The notes under the pieces: model-generated | What the model was told of the DNA's origin: nothing | What the model saw: the letters and a program-made list of their open reading frames with translations, nothing else | Database searches by the model: none | Assembly: GCA_029204225.1 (NCBI GenBank) | Contig: MU832065.1 | Span: forward strand, 1-64,000 | DNA: 64,000 nt | Direction: 5' to 3' | Source of the DNA: Diphasiastrum complanatum | Lineage: Eukaryota > Streptophyta > Lycopodiopsida > Lycopodiales > Lycopodiaceae | Translations under genes and position numbers: made by a program | Shown here: piece after piece, positions 13,287-25,300 of the stretch | Layout of the letters: each line of letters starts with the position of its first letter | Numbering within the stretch: the first letter of the stretch is position 1

Positions 13287-13971
13287 GTGATTCGAAAAAT
13301 TGAAATTAAGTATCATATCAGAGAGATTTTTGGCGCCCAAGCTTTGAAAATAGCAATGGCAAGGAGATCAAGATCTGCAGTTGAGTCTGTGATTTTTTAC
13401 AATGAGAAAGATGACGCTGATAACAGGCAGCCAACAAAATATACGAAGAATTCATGGGTGTTGTTGCGTCCATCATCAAAAGACAACTTCCGACGAAAGA
13501 AAAGGGCAAAAATAACATACAAATCTAATTGGAAAGCAAAAATTCTAGAATTTAAGACTACTTCCGGAGGTCACTCGATATCAAAAGTTTTAGTACATGT
13601 ATATATGAATTCAGAAATAAAAGTACAAGATATCAATCATCATGATCATTGGAAATGTAACTGTAACTATATTAAAACGTATGCACATTACTGCAATCAT
13701 AGGTGTTTTTTGATTGTTGCTCTTCATATTATGATTTAAATTATCCAGCGTTTTTTTTCTTGCAGATTTATATCCATCATGCATAAATGAATGGGAGCCA
13801 ACACAAACACTTGCAGGAATATTGGATGTGATTCACTCTGATGTTGGAAAGCTGCAATACATAGGAAGAAGTCCAAAGGAACTTGCAGATAGTGGTATAT
13901 ATTTTTATGAATCTATGTATATGCCAGGGCATAATCGTGACTCGCTTGGCATGTATAGCGAGCAAAAATGA
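13287..13971 (+). CDS. Unrecognised basic ORF followed by an exon-like segment
   Basis: An open frame (13287-13739, 150 codons) rich in Lys and Arg has no family I recognise. Near its end is a possible donor (ATAG then GTGTTT at 13703), and a good acceptor follows after a T-run (TTTTTTTTCTTGCAG, ending 13765). After that acceptor a second frame stays open to 13971 (TGA at 13969) and carries residues such as [12 protein letters not shown] and [13 protein letters not shown]. The two frames do not join in phase with that donor, so either the gene model is wrong or this is a decayed gene. I cannot assign a function. Confidence 0.25.
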
Positions 13972-14327
13972 ATCTTCAAAGAAAAGGCTCTGATAATCCT
14001 CAACAGCCTCCTGAAGGCACTGAAGTGCCCCGGGTCTAAACTACCAAGATCTTCCCTAGTGATGCGGCGGACGACACGGTAGAATGAAACTTTCTGAATT
14101 AACAGATTGGTTGACCTCTGATATTTTCAAATATCAAAGAGCGACTTGCTGTGGTTGCGCCTTCTAGTTTGAGTCGGAGGATTTATGGCAACAGTAGTGG
14201 TTGAGGGGTATCACACTTGTGCGCAATGAGCGGGATAGAAAGGAGAAGGGTGGACTGCTCTCGCAGAGAAGTGATATGTACAGAAATTATGTACAAGTAT
14301 ATCAGACCTGTGCGCGGGTAATATGAG

Positions 14328-14340
14328 TGGTATCAGAGTA
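14328..14340 (+). other. Possible tRNA-Met primer-binding-site match
   Basis: TGGTATCAGAGTA matches the initiator tRNA-Met end used by plant LTR elements. The flanking sequence is not recognisably an LTR and contains repeated CTGTGCGC-type motifs, so this may be a relic or chance match. Confidence 0.3.
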
Positions 14341-14575
14341 TATAGTATAGGTCACACAAGTGCGATATGATGAGACTGTGTACGGTACATCGAACCTATG
14401 CGCATGAAAGGTAGTAGGTAGAAATGCGAATGAGCGAGTGGCGCACAAGTCGGATATGCAGAGCAAAAAGAAAAGTGAAAATAATGCCTCATAGATTGTG
14501 AGTTTTATGTCGCGGTTCGCAAGTGCGAAAGAACGTCTTGTCGCACATGTGAACTATCACTTCGTACGGTAGTGA

Positions 14576-14780
14576 CACGTGTTGCCAATTCAAGCAATGA
14601 GCATGTGACACGTGTCCAATTGTCATTTCACACATGTCCGGTTGTCATTTCATAAGTGTGTAAACGTATGCACAAATGGTGAGCCAACATGTGTCACCAA
14701 TCCGAGCAATGAGTACGTGACATGTGTCCGATCGTCATTTCACACATGCATAAACGTACAAACGATTGGGGAGCCAACAT
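14576..14780 (+). repeat. Imperfect tandem duplication with CACGTG-type motifs
   Basis: Copy 1 (14576-14690) and copy 2 (14691-14780) share CAAT.CAAGCAATGAG-like starts, TGTCC..TGTCATTTCACACATG middles and GAGCCAACAT ends. Several GACACGTGT or ACATGTGT motifs recur. It sits just upstream of the acidic ORF at 14804 and could belong to a decayed LTR or a promoter. Confidence 0.6.
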
Positions 14781-14803
14781 GTGTCCATTGACCGTTTGAC
14801 CAC

Positions 14804-15649
14804 ATGTGTGAAAATTTCCATATAAAACGCACACAACCCAATATTTTTTTTACTCTTTTTTTTTTTTTTCGAATCTCACGGCATATCACTCTTGTGCGTG
14901 CTCTTTGTATTATCTATTGTAGCTTGCCATATACCTGCGCACAAGTGCGATATCCCATAGATAGTAATTTTCTTGATGTTAATACTGATGTGTTTCAAGA
15001 TTCTTTCATTGGTCATAATATTACTGTTGATGAATCAATGTTTGGAGATAAATCTAGATGTCTTTTTAATTTGCATGTGTACCATATAAATGCCAATGTA
15101 TATAATATTACAATTGATTTGTGTCAATTTTTTGACTATCGTGAGGATGAGGTGCTATGTTTATTATCCGGCACAATTTTTGAATTCTCCGACTTTGTAG
15201 ATTTTGAAACAGATGACCTTATGCCTGGAATTGATTATGATGATGAGGATGGACTTATGACCGGTGAAGAATGCCTGACGAAAGCTTTGTCAAATTTTGT
15301 TGATCATGGACGAAGCATACCATATGATGAAGAATTCATGGCATTTCAATCCCAGATGGGCTTCTCTCGTCCATCATTAATGCATTTCACAAATGATTCT
15401 TCTTCTGTAGGTGGTCATAATATTGATGATCCGGATCTAGTTGATGATGATGATGAAGAATGTGTAAGTGTTTTAACTTCCTTGCCTAAGAATGTTGTTA
15501 ACTACTGAATGGTTTTTTTTCTAACTTATTTTTTATTGCAGGATGCACTCGTAATTGATGACTTTGCTGCGAGACGAAGTGGTTACAACAACATGCTTCC
15601 TTGTTCTAGAGGGATAGTGGACTTGGCCATTATCTTAGACATTTTCTAA
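14804..15649 (+). CDS. Unrecognised acidic two-exon ORF
   Basis: Exon 1 (14804-15463, 220 codons) ends in a run of Asp/Glu codons at a canonical donor (GTAAGT). A 78-bp intron (15464-15541) ends in a T-rich tract and TTGCAG. Exon 2 (15542-15649) stays in phase and adds 35 residues before TAA. Removing the intron keeps the frame, which supports real splicing. The first ~25 codons cover a T-run and are doubtful, so the true start may be further in. The Asp-rich C-terminal half suggests a nuclear or regulatory protein, but I recognise no domain. More short open segments, one ending in ADDEE before TGA at 15983, lie downstream out of phase, so this may be a degenerating longer gene. Copia A inserted 115 bp beyond that stop. 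Confidence 0.35.
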
Positions 15650-16098
15650 AGAATGAGATCTGTATTGCTCATTCGAAGTTGAGCCCAGTTGGGGAGATTC
15701 TCATAATGGCAATTAAAGCTTTATTTATTTTTATCTAGGAGGACATAAATATGTTAAGACGAATAAAACCATTTTCATCAAAAAATCTTATGTTTTGAAC
15801 ATTCTAGGTTTTACTGATGGGAATGTTTCTTTAAGGAGCTCCCATTATTCATTGTACTCTACTTATATTGAGCTTAGTGAAAATAAGGATAATGCACATC
15901 TATTAGATGCATACTCAAACAGAGAATTTCTACATGACAATACAGCCATAGAAGCAGATACAAAAGCTGATGATGAAGAGTGAACACTTTGTATTCTGTT
16001 ATTATACAATCAATACATTTACATTGAGTATTGCTCCCCTCTCTTGTTCCATGAATTTGCAAGCAATTTTGAACTTGTCATGATTTGATGACAATGAT
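15650..16098 (+). other. Possible additional exons or remnant of the acidic ORF
   Basis: Acceptor-like sites occur near 15740 (TTTATCTAG) and 15808 (CATTCTAG). They are followed by an open acidic stretch 15795-15983 ending in a short Asp/Glu tail. The frame relationship with the upstream ORF is not resolved. The last five bases (16094-16098, ATGAT) are the target duplication of copia A. Confidence 0.25.
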
Positions 16099-16789
16099 TG
16101 TGAAAAATTGCCTACATTGGCAAATCTAGCCATGTAGAATATTGTACATTTTGTCAATATTGTTTGTTGGTTACTTGAATGGCCAAAGTGCCACTTGTAC
16201 ATACACACCTAAAGTAGGTTACCACGAGTCAAGAGGAGTGGTTGTGTCTATTTGGTAGTGATTCCTACTTTGTAGGATCTAGACCATGATTTATGATGAG
16301 ATTTGTACCTACCATGCACCTACCAAGCATGACTCTTGGATCTAGGCTAGGGTTTTCACATTAGGGCAAGAAAGTGGAGTCTACTTTCTTATTACATGCT
16401 GGATTTTCACCTAACTTTGCAAAGGAAGTGTGTTTTACTATGTATTTCCATTCTCCATAGTGAGAAGATAGAAACTTTTTGGAGCCTCAAGGAGAAACTC
16501 GAGTTTCCTCTCATTGTATGGTGATTACTCTATTTTTCCAATGAAACCCAGCTTTGGAACTTTGTAAACACTGTCTACAGGCCGTACTACAGCCTTATTT
16601 CCACACGTGTGGAGTTGGATTAGACTATTTGATCAATGCTTTGATTGTCTCTACTTGTTTCCTATCAAGCTGCTAAACTAGATCTTGTTTTCTGATGACT
16701 AGTTTCTGATAGATTGTTTAACAAGCATGCAATCACCTTGTGGATCATTCAAAGATCCATTTATGGTCCTTAGTATTGTACTTTTCACA
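16099..16789 (+). mobile_element. 5' LTR of copia A (691 bp)
   Basis: Bounded by perfect 8-bp inverted termini TGTGAAAA and TTTTCACA. It carries a GGCCGTACT block followed by the palindrome CACACGTGTG (16612-16621), a module also present in the element B LTRs and, diverged, in element F. This LTR would supply the promoter for element A transcription. Confidence 0.93.
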
Positions 16790-16802
16790 TGGTATCAGAG
16801 CC
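16790..16802 (+). other. Primer-binding site of copia A
   Basis: TGGTATCAGAGCC immediately follows the LTR terminus CA and matches the initiator tRNA-Met 3' end, the standard primer for plant copia elements. Confidence 0.93.
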
Positions 16803-17420
16803 AAGTACAAGGCCATTGATTAGTGTTTGAATCTAATCCAGTTTTAGCAGGTTTTGGTGCAAAAAGCTAGTATTGGAAGGGCGAGCTGGTATCCAGGTTT
16901 TGGTGAGGGGATTTGATCCCAAACTTTTTCAGGATCAAAATCCGTATTTTTCACACGTGTGGGCATCTCTGAACCAACATTTAATAACCCATATTCATTG
17001 GATCATAGAAAATTCATATGGTGTCAGTTTGATGTAATTTTTGGTGCAAATCCTAGGATAAGCTACCAAGATCACTTGCCATTGATTAGTTTTGAATTTG
17101 TTTCATGAAAACTAATTAATCTAGGCTGATTTCAGACCTTCTTAAAGTGGAAACCAGGTCTTGAAAGTACATCAAAGTGAATGAGAGAGATAGAGTCAGT
17201 TTTTGTCCAAGAATAGCCAAGATTGGCAAGATTTGCTTGAGTGTAGTTTTCATCTCATCTTATCTTCATTCCAGCTTGTGAGGGAGTGATAGAACTGTGA
17301 TTACAAATCCATCTGTTGGATTAGAAGTCAACATTTGAGTGAAACACTGCAAGTTAGAAACCTTTGTGAGTTTCAGGTCCAAACAAATCTATATCTTGTG
17401 TGTAGAATCTTGCTAGTAAG
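16803..17420 (+). other. Untranslated leader of copia A
   Basis: A 618-bp stretch between the primer site and the gag start, without a coding signature. It includes a second CACACGTGTG palindrome at 16952-16961. Element F keeps homologous sequence (GGTTTTGGTGC and CTAGTATTG blocks), which confirms kinship. Confidence 0.8.
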
Positions 17421-20400
17421 ATGGGATCAGTGGGAGCCTACCTTCTAGAAGCTAGTGAGAGGTTAAATTCTACCAATTATGCTATTTGGAAAGTGAGGAT
17501 GGAGTCACTAATGGTGCTCCAGGATCTTTATGAGTTTCTAATAGATGATGAAGATGAACCTCTAGGTGCACAGGAATATAGAGTTACAAGAAGAGTCTAG
17601 GCTTGCACTTCACTGTATTAAGATGAATGTAAGCAATGATATTTTAAGGGAAGTATCATCATGTAAGAGTGCTAAAGAGGCTTGGGAATCTTTAAAATCT
17701 ATCTATGAGTCTAGTAACACTTCGAGGGTTCTCATGCTTAGGAATCAGATTCTACAAAGCATGAAGAGGAGTGATGAGAATGCACAAGATTATGTGCTAA
17801 GAATCAAGTCTCTTAATAGGGAGTTAGCTTCCATTGGAGAGAAGATTCAAGATAGTGAGCTTGTTCAGATTGTCCTAAATGGTCTAGGGAGTGGCTTTAC
17901 AAATTTGGTCCAAAGCTTTGCAATTCAAGACACTTTGCCTACTATAGAAAAGCTACACAGTGTATTAGTAGCTGAAGAGTGTAGGATGTTGCATACCAAT
18001 GCAAGAATGAATGCTATTTCTCTGCAGGATGGTGATGAGAAAGCTAATTTCTCATTCAAAAGCAAGAAGAAGACCAATGGCAAGAAGAAGCACTTCAAGG
18101 AGACCAAGGAGGAGGATGAGGCTTCAAGCTCAAAGGGCAAGTTCAAAGACAAGTCCAAGTACAAATGTTTTTTCTATGGAAAGAAAGGACATTTTGCATC
18201 AGAATGTCTCAACAAGAAGAAGGCACAAGAGAGCAAACAAAGCAACATTGCACATCAGGAGGAAGAGGAAGATGAAGAGTCATCCTTGATGGTTTCCAAC
18301 AAACCACCATCATCCAAGAGCAACACCAATGATTCTTGGTGGATTGATAGTGGGGCAAGTTCCCACATGACATATCAAAAGGACATATTCTCCACCTTAC
18401 TTTCTTACAATGACTTAAATAGATCAATCTATACTGCAAGTAGTCAATAATGTAAGATAAGTGGAATAGGAACAATTCCCTTGTATGTGGGATCATCCAA
18501 AAGGATGAATCTAGATAATGTTCTTTATGTTCCTAAGTTAACCAAGAATTTGCTTAGTGTTGGCCAGTTAATGGATAATGGCCTAGATGTACAATTTAAG
18601 CATGGAGTTTGTTCCATCCTTAGAAATGATGAATGTATAGCCAAAGGCTTTAAGCAAGGTAGATTATTTAAGCTTGATGCTAATATTGCAGTGGAGAGTG
18701 TTAACTTGGCAAAGGTGGAGCTATCAAAGGTGGAACTGTGGCACAAAAGGTTGGGCCACCCCAACTACAAAGCCATGGAATCTATGGCTACAAAGGACCT
18801 TGCAGTTGGACTCCCCAAGCATTTGTCAAAGTGTGGGAAGAGATGTGAAGCATGCAGCCTCTCAAAGGCTCACAAGCTACCCTTCTCAAGATCTACATCA
18901 AGATCAAACTCTCCTCTTGAACTCATCCATTCAGATGTTCATAGTTTTTCACATGAGTCTAATGGTGGTGCCAAGTACTATGTAATCTTCATTGATGACT
19001 ATTCTAGATTTTGTTGGATGTACCTCTTGTCTAGCAAATCAATGGTGTTTGATTCTTTTGTAAAGTTCAAGACTTTGGTAGAAAATCAACTGAGTACCAA
19101 GATTAAGGTATTAAGGAGTGATAATGGAGGTGAATATGTCTCCAATAAGTTGATTGACTTTTGTATTTCTAATGGCATAAAGAGGGAGTTGTCATGTCCA
19201 TACACCCCTCAACAAAATGGAGTGAGTGAGAGAAGAAATAGATCTCTTTGTAAGTGTGCTAAGGCCTTAAGGCTAGATGCTTCTCTATCCAAACCATTTT
19301 GGGGTGAAGCAATAACTTGTGCTAACTATTTGTGCAATAGATCTCCGAACCAAGCCATTGGAGGAATCACACCATTTGAAGCTCTATTTGGAGAGAAGCC
19401 CAATCTCAAAGATCTCAAAGTTTTTGGATCCACTTGCTATGTACACCAATCCTTGGATAAGAGAAGGAAGGATGATGCAACATCCATCAAAGGCATCTTT
19501 GTGGGATATGGTGAGAATAGCAAAGGTTATAGAGTCTTCAATCCCATCACTAGCAAGGTGATAGTGAGTAGGGATGTTATTTTTTATGAAGGACATGTTT
19601 GTGATTTGGATGATAATGCTACTAATCATCTTGATGCCAAGGATCATGCTAGGATGGAGGAGGAGCTTCCAAGTGAAGAAGAACTTGAGGATCCACCTCA
19701 AGATGCAAGAACTCCAAGAACTCCAAGAAGATCTACAAGGGCAAGATCCGAGCCATTGAGGCTCACCTATGATGGTCAAGGTGATCAAAGGGAAGGCTCA
19801 TCATCTTTCACATCTTACACCTTTCTTACTTCAATGTTAGATGAGCCAACATGCTATGAAGATGCTTGTAAGTCTAAAAGTTGGATGGATGCTATGCAAG
19901 TAGAGTATGATGCTCTTATTGAGAATCATACTTGGGATCTTGTGGATCTTCCTCAAGGGAAGAAACCTCTTGATTGCAAGTGGGTGTTTAGATTGAAGTA
20001 TAATCAAGATGGATCAATAAGCAAGCATAAAGCTAGGCTTGTTGCCAAAGGTTTTTTACAAACCAAAGGCATTTACTATGATGAGACTTTTGCTCCTGTG
20101 GCTAAGCTTGTTACTATCAGGTTGATCATTAATCTTGCTACAACCTTCAATTGGGAGCTATTCCAACTTGACTTCACAAATGCATTCCTCAATGGTTATT
20201 TGGAGGAAGAGACCTACATGAGGCAACCTGAGGGCTTCATCAAGGCAAAGCATGAAGGAAAGGTGTGTTTTTTGAAGAAGAGCCTTTATGGGCTCAAGCA
20301 AGCACCTAGAGCATGGTACTCTAGGCTAAACTCTTTTCTCATTTCCATCAATTTTGTAATGAGTGTCTATGATCCATCATTGTATATAAGTTTTCATGAT

Positions 20401-21441
20401 GTCATGATCATTATTCTTGTTTTGTATGTAGATGACATTATCTTGAGTGGTAATGATCTAGATGGAATTAGAGATGTAAAAATTGCTTTAGCAAAAGAGT
20501 TTAAGATGGTAGATCTCGGCCTATTGAGCTTCATTCTTGGAATAGAGGTTATTAGAGGATGTGATTTTAGCTTCATTTGTCAATCTAAATATGCTACATC
20601 CATCCTAGATAGATTTGGAATGAAGAATTGTAAAGGCATTGAGACACCAATGGAGTAACATGTAAAAGCATCTATTGGTTGTGATGAAGCATCCTTTGAG
20701 GATATCACATTATATAAAAGGCTTATTGGCTCCTTGATCTATTTAACTATAACTAGACCTGATCTTAGTTATAGTGTTGGAAAGTTAAGCCAATTCATGC
20801 AAAGTCCTCTAGTTTCACATTGGAAGATGGCCAAAAGAGTTCTTAGATACATTTCATTCACTAAGAATTTTGGTATTTTGTATAGAGGAACTAATCTTGG
20901 CTTAAGAGCCTATAGTGACTCGGATTTTGCAGGTGACAAAGTGGATAGAAGATCAACAAGTGCCTTTGCCACCTTTCTATGTGATGGAGTAGTATCATGG
21001 CTTTCCAAAAAGCAAGATACCATCTCCTTATCTTCCACAGAATCCGAATACAAGGCCTTGACATCAACATGCAAGGAGGTCTTGTGGCTCAAAAGGCTAT
21101 TGGTGGAGCTTCATGTCATGGAGGAGGAGATCCCTATCATCTATTGTGACAACCAATCAGCCCAATCACTTGCAACTAATCCTACATTCCATGCAAGGAG
21201 CAAACACATCGAAATTGCTCATCATTTCGTGAGGAAAAAAGTGCAAGCTAAAGAGATCAAGCTCCAACACGTGCCATCATCAAGTTGCTTGGCTGATTTG
21301 TTTACTAAACCTTTACCTAAAGATTCATTTGTCAAGCTTAGATCTTCAATTGGAGTTATTGATAAAAGCATTGTGATCTCCAAGGCTAGATTTGAGGAGG
21401 AGTGTGAAAAATTGCCTACATTGGCAAATCTAGCCATGTAG
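17421..21441 (+). pseudogene. Copia A gag-pol polyprotein, nearly intact
   Basis: The start at 17421 is chosen because the N-terminus (MGSVGAYLLEASERLN) aligns with that of element B. Domains in order: gag; zinc knuckle near 18160-18210; protease with IDSGASSH near 18345; integrase HHCC (about 18737-18890) and DDE core with HSD, RSDNGGE and NGVSE; RT with YVDD near 20425; RNase H with SDSDFAGD near 20915. Lesions are a 1-base frameshift near 17580, TAA at 18448-18450, TAA at 20656-20658 (where element B has Gln), and Tyr for the second zinc-knuckle Cys (CFFYGKKGHFASEC). Otherwise one frame runs throughout. The ORF extends 39 bp into the 3' LTR. It would encode virus-like particle, protease, integrase and reverse transcriptase proteins if repaired in trans. 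Confidence 0.93.
21394..21402 (+). other. Polypurine tract of copia A
   Basis: GAGGAGGAG directly precedes the 3' LTR start TGTGAAAA and is the expected plus-strand primer site. It lies inside the coding frame, encoding Glu residues. Confidence 0.85.
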
Positions 21442-21677
21442 AATATTGTACATTTTGTCAATATTGTTTGTTGGTTACTTGAATGGCCAAAGTGCCACTT
21501 GTACATACACACCTAAAGTAGGTTACCACGAGTCAAGAGGAGTGGTTGTGTCTATTTGTTAGTGATTCCTACTTTGTAGGATCTAGACCATGATTTATGA
21601 TGAGATTTGTACCTACCATGCACCTACCAAGCATGACTCTTGGATCTAGGCTAGGGTTTTCACATTAGGGCAAGAAA
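21403..21677 (+). mobile_element. 3' LTR of copia A, first part
   Basis: Matches 16099-16373 with one substitution seen (G to T in the TCTATTTGG context). It is cut after GCAAGAAA by element B; bases 21673-21677 (AGAAA) are B's target duplication. Confidence 0.93.
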
Positions 21678-22359
21678 TGTAAAAATTACAGCAAATAAGG
21701 ATCCTAAAACACTTGAAATGATGAGGGAAACAATAGATTATGATTTCATAAGATTAGCACAAGTTGAACCATCAAAATCCATCAAAACTCTATGCTTGAA
21801 CCTCACTAAATGGCCCAAATCCTTGAAGAAGGCTTCACACGTGTGAAAGTACGGCCTCCCACAGTCTGAGTACTGTACACCAGACCTACATTCAATCCTA
21901 TAATCATTAGTAATCACAAGTACTCAAACAATTATGAACATAGAGAGCAATTGCACCATTATGAGAGAAAAATCATGAAATTGCTTGATTGATTTTGGTG
22001 AGATATCATCACCTATATATACATGATCCATCACGGTTTTGGGCAGGTATGAGTAGCCCTAAACCTATCCCTAATGCTAATTTTGGTGGATCTTTCATCC
22101 CTACCAAGTTAGGGTTGGAATCTTGGAGATCCCTCAACAATGCAAAAATTACCAAAAATAGCTCCTATTTTTTCTCCCTTGTATCTAAGCATAATTTGGA
22201 CTCATTCCAAAGGTTCTAACACTTAGGTCTACTTGAGAACATCCTTATGAATGGAATCCTATGCTATTTGGCACGTGTGACAAGCCACATCATGACCATC
22301 TAACTATTTACAAGTCATATGACCAAAACTAGTCAAGCTAGAATTGTGAATTTTTAACA
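21678..22359 (-). mobile_element. 3' LTR of copia B (682 bp)
   Basis: In element orientation it starts TGTTAAAAATTC and ends ATTTTTACA. It contains a TATATATAGG TATA-like box (22014-22021, minus strand) and a GGCCGTACTTT block followed by CACACGTGTG (21836-21845). Confidence 0.94.
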
Positions 22360-22370
22360 CTCCTCCTCAC
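22360..22370 (-). other. Polypurine tract of copia B
   Basis: GTGAGGAGGAG on the minus strand, immediately before the 3' LTR and just after the polyprotein stop at 22374. Confidence 0.85.
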
Positions 22371-22373
22371 TAT

Positions 22374-25300
22374 TTAGCTTGGTTCAATCATTGCTTTACT
22401 AATCACTCCAAGTGATGATCTGAACTTCATAAAAGGTGTCTTTTGAAGTGGTTTAGTAAGTAGATCAGCTACACATTCATTGCTTGGAACATGCTCCAAA
22501 GCAATCTCCTTGGCTTGCACCATTTCTCTAACAAAGTGATGGCATATCTCAATGTGCTTAGATCTTGCATGGAAGATTGGGTTAGATGCAAGGTGTTGGG
22601 CTGATATATTGTCATTGTAGATGATTGGTGCCTCCTCTGAATCCATGATCTTTAGTTCCACCAATAATCTCTTGATCCAAAGTACCTCCTTTGTAGTGGT
22701 TGTCAAAGCTTTGTACTCGGCCTTGGTTGAAGATAGAGATATAGTTTCTTGCTTTTTTGAAAGCCATGAAACCACACCTTCTCCTATGAAAGTTGAATAG
22801 GCACTTGTTGATTTCCTATCCCTCTTGTCCCCTGCAAAATCTGAATCACTAAATGCATGAAGGTTAATCACATCTCCTCTATATAGAATCCCAAAATCCA
22901 ATGTACCCGAGATGTATCTTAGAATCCTCTTAGCCTTTTTACAATGGATATTCAATGGCTTTTGCATGGATTGGCTCAACCTACATACACTAAAGCTAAG
23001 ATCTGGTCAAGTTATAGTGATCCACATTAAGGAACCTATAAGTTGCCTAAACAAAGTGATGTCCATGAAGGATCTTTCATCATCTTCATTTGGCACTTTT
23101 ACATCTTGCTCCATTGGTGTGTCAACACTTTTGCATACTTCCATCTTAAACTTCTTCAAAAGACTTTGAGCATAGTTTACTTGACTTATAAAGATAAAAT
23201 CAGACCCTATAAGTACTTCTATGCCTAAGATGAAGTGAAGACACCCTAGATCTACTATCTTGAACTCTAAGGATAGATCTATCTTGATTTTTTCAATACC
23301 ATCAACACTATTTCCACTAATGATGATGTCATCTACATAAATGAGTAAAAGTACAATACCAACATCATCAAACTTAATGTAAAGAGTGGGATCATATTCA
23401 CTTTGAACAAAAGAAAGTGAAATAAGATAGCAATGTAGTCTTGAATTCCAAGATCTCGAGGCTTGCTTCAAGCCATAGATGCTTCTTTGGAGATGGCATA
23501 CTTTGTTCTCCATTCCATGCTTGATGAACCCTTGTGGCTGCTCCATATAGATATCCTCTTCCAAAAAACCATTCAAGAAAGCATTAGAGACATCCATTTG
23601 ACATAGAATCCATCCAAAATGTGATGCAAGTGCAATGATTAGTCTTATTGTGACCATCTTGGCCACGGGTGCAAAAGTTTCCTCATAGTCTATCCCTCTC
23701 TCTCGAGCATAACCTTTTGCAACTAATCTTGCTTTATGTTTGTTAACACTCCCATTTGCATTCAGCTTAAGCTTGAAGACCCACTTGCATCCTATTACAT
23801 TCCTTTGAGGTCTCTCAACAAGCAACCAAGTTTCATTCTCAATCAAGGCATCATACTCATCCAACATAGCTTTATACCATTCTTTGGAGTTCAATGCATC
23901 TTCAACATTAGACGGTTCTTCAAAACTAGATAAAGCATAAGAAGTGGATGAGATACCCTCAACTTGCTGTCCTTTTCCTTGATATGTGAGCCTTGATGGC
24001 TCCACTTTTGCCCTTGAAGATCTCCTTGGTGTGATAGGTGGGTTTGGTGCTTGCTCCTCCATGAGCTCCTCCTCAAAACCAAGATCTTGCTCCTCGGCCA
24101 TCTTCTTCTTGATTGTTGGAGCACTTGAGCCTTCTTCAAGCATATGCATATGATGTTCATCAAAGATGACATCCCTTGAAACAACAAATTTGTTCAAGGA
24201 TGGGAGATAGACTTTGTAGCCCTTGCTTGAGCTTGCATATCCAAGCATGATCCCTCTTGTGGAAGATGGATCCTCCTTGGTTCTTGTTTCCAATGGCACA
24301 TGCACATAACATATACACCCAAAAACTTTCAAGTGATTAAGATTGGGTTTCTTTCCATACAACATCTCATAAGGAGTTTTGCCTTCAATTGCTTTGCAAG
24401 ACACCCTATTCATCAAGTAGTTTGCACATACAAGAGACTCACCCCAAAAGGATTTGGGCAAACAAGCATCTAATCTTAAAGCCTTAGAACATTCACATAA
24501 TGTTCTATTCCTTCTTTCAGCAACTCCATTTTGTTGAGGAGTGTAAGGACAAGAAGTCTCTTTCTTGATCCCTTCCTCCTCACAAAAGGCCTTGAACTCA
24601 TTGGAGATGAATTCTCCACCATTGTCACTTCTAAGAATCTTGATGCTATGATTATGATGCTTTTCCACAAACAACTTGAACTTTACAAAAGTATCAAATA
24701 CTTGAGACTTGAAGGAAAGTAAGAACACCCAACAATATCTTGAGCAGTCATCAATGAAGGTTAAAAACATGGATGAACCTCCATTAGATTTGGTGCTAGC
24801 AATGTGCACATCCGAGTGTATGAGTTCAAGAGGATGAGATGACTTTGTGATGGAGTTAGGAAACACCTTCTTATGTGCCTTGGATAAGGCACAAGCTTCA
24901 CAAACCTTGTCTTCCTTCCCAATAGACCTTGGTAGGCCTAAAGCATACTCCTCCTTGATCATAGCCTCCATGGAACCCGAGTTGACATGTCCAAGTCTTT
25001 TGTGCCATAAAGTAAAGGTAGATATCTTGCTCTTCTCGGCCAACATGACAACATTAGTATCCACAAATGCATCCAGCTTATAAAGTTTGCCAAGTCTAGT
25101 GCCCTTAGCCACTATCTTACCCTTCTTCTTGATGAAACATTCATTTGAAGCAAAGTCAACATTGAAACCATTGTCTACCATTTGGCCAACACTTAGTAGA
25201 TTCTTTGTTATTGTAGGATTGTACAAAACACCTTCTATGTTGATCCTTTTGGAAGATCCTAAGCAAAGGGGAATGCTACCAACTCCTTCAATCTTACAAG

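Noticed and set aside
13766-13971. Possible BIR (inhibitor of apoptosis) similarity in [13 protein letters not shown]
   Set aside because: Only a short stretch fits. The zinc-binding Cys/His residues of a BIR are absent and plants are not known to have this domain.
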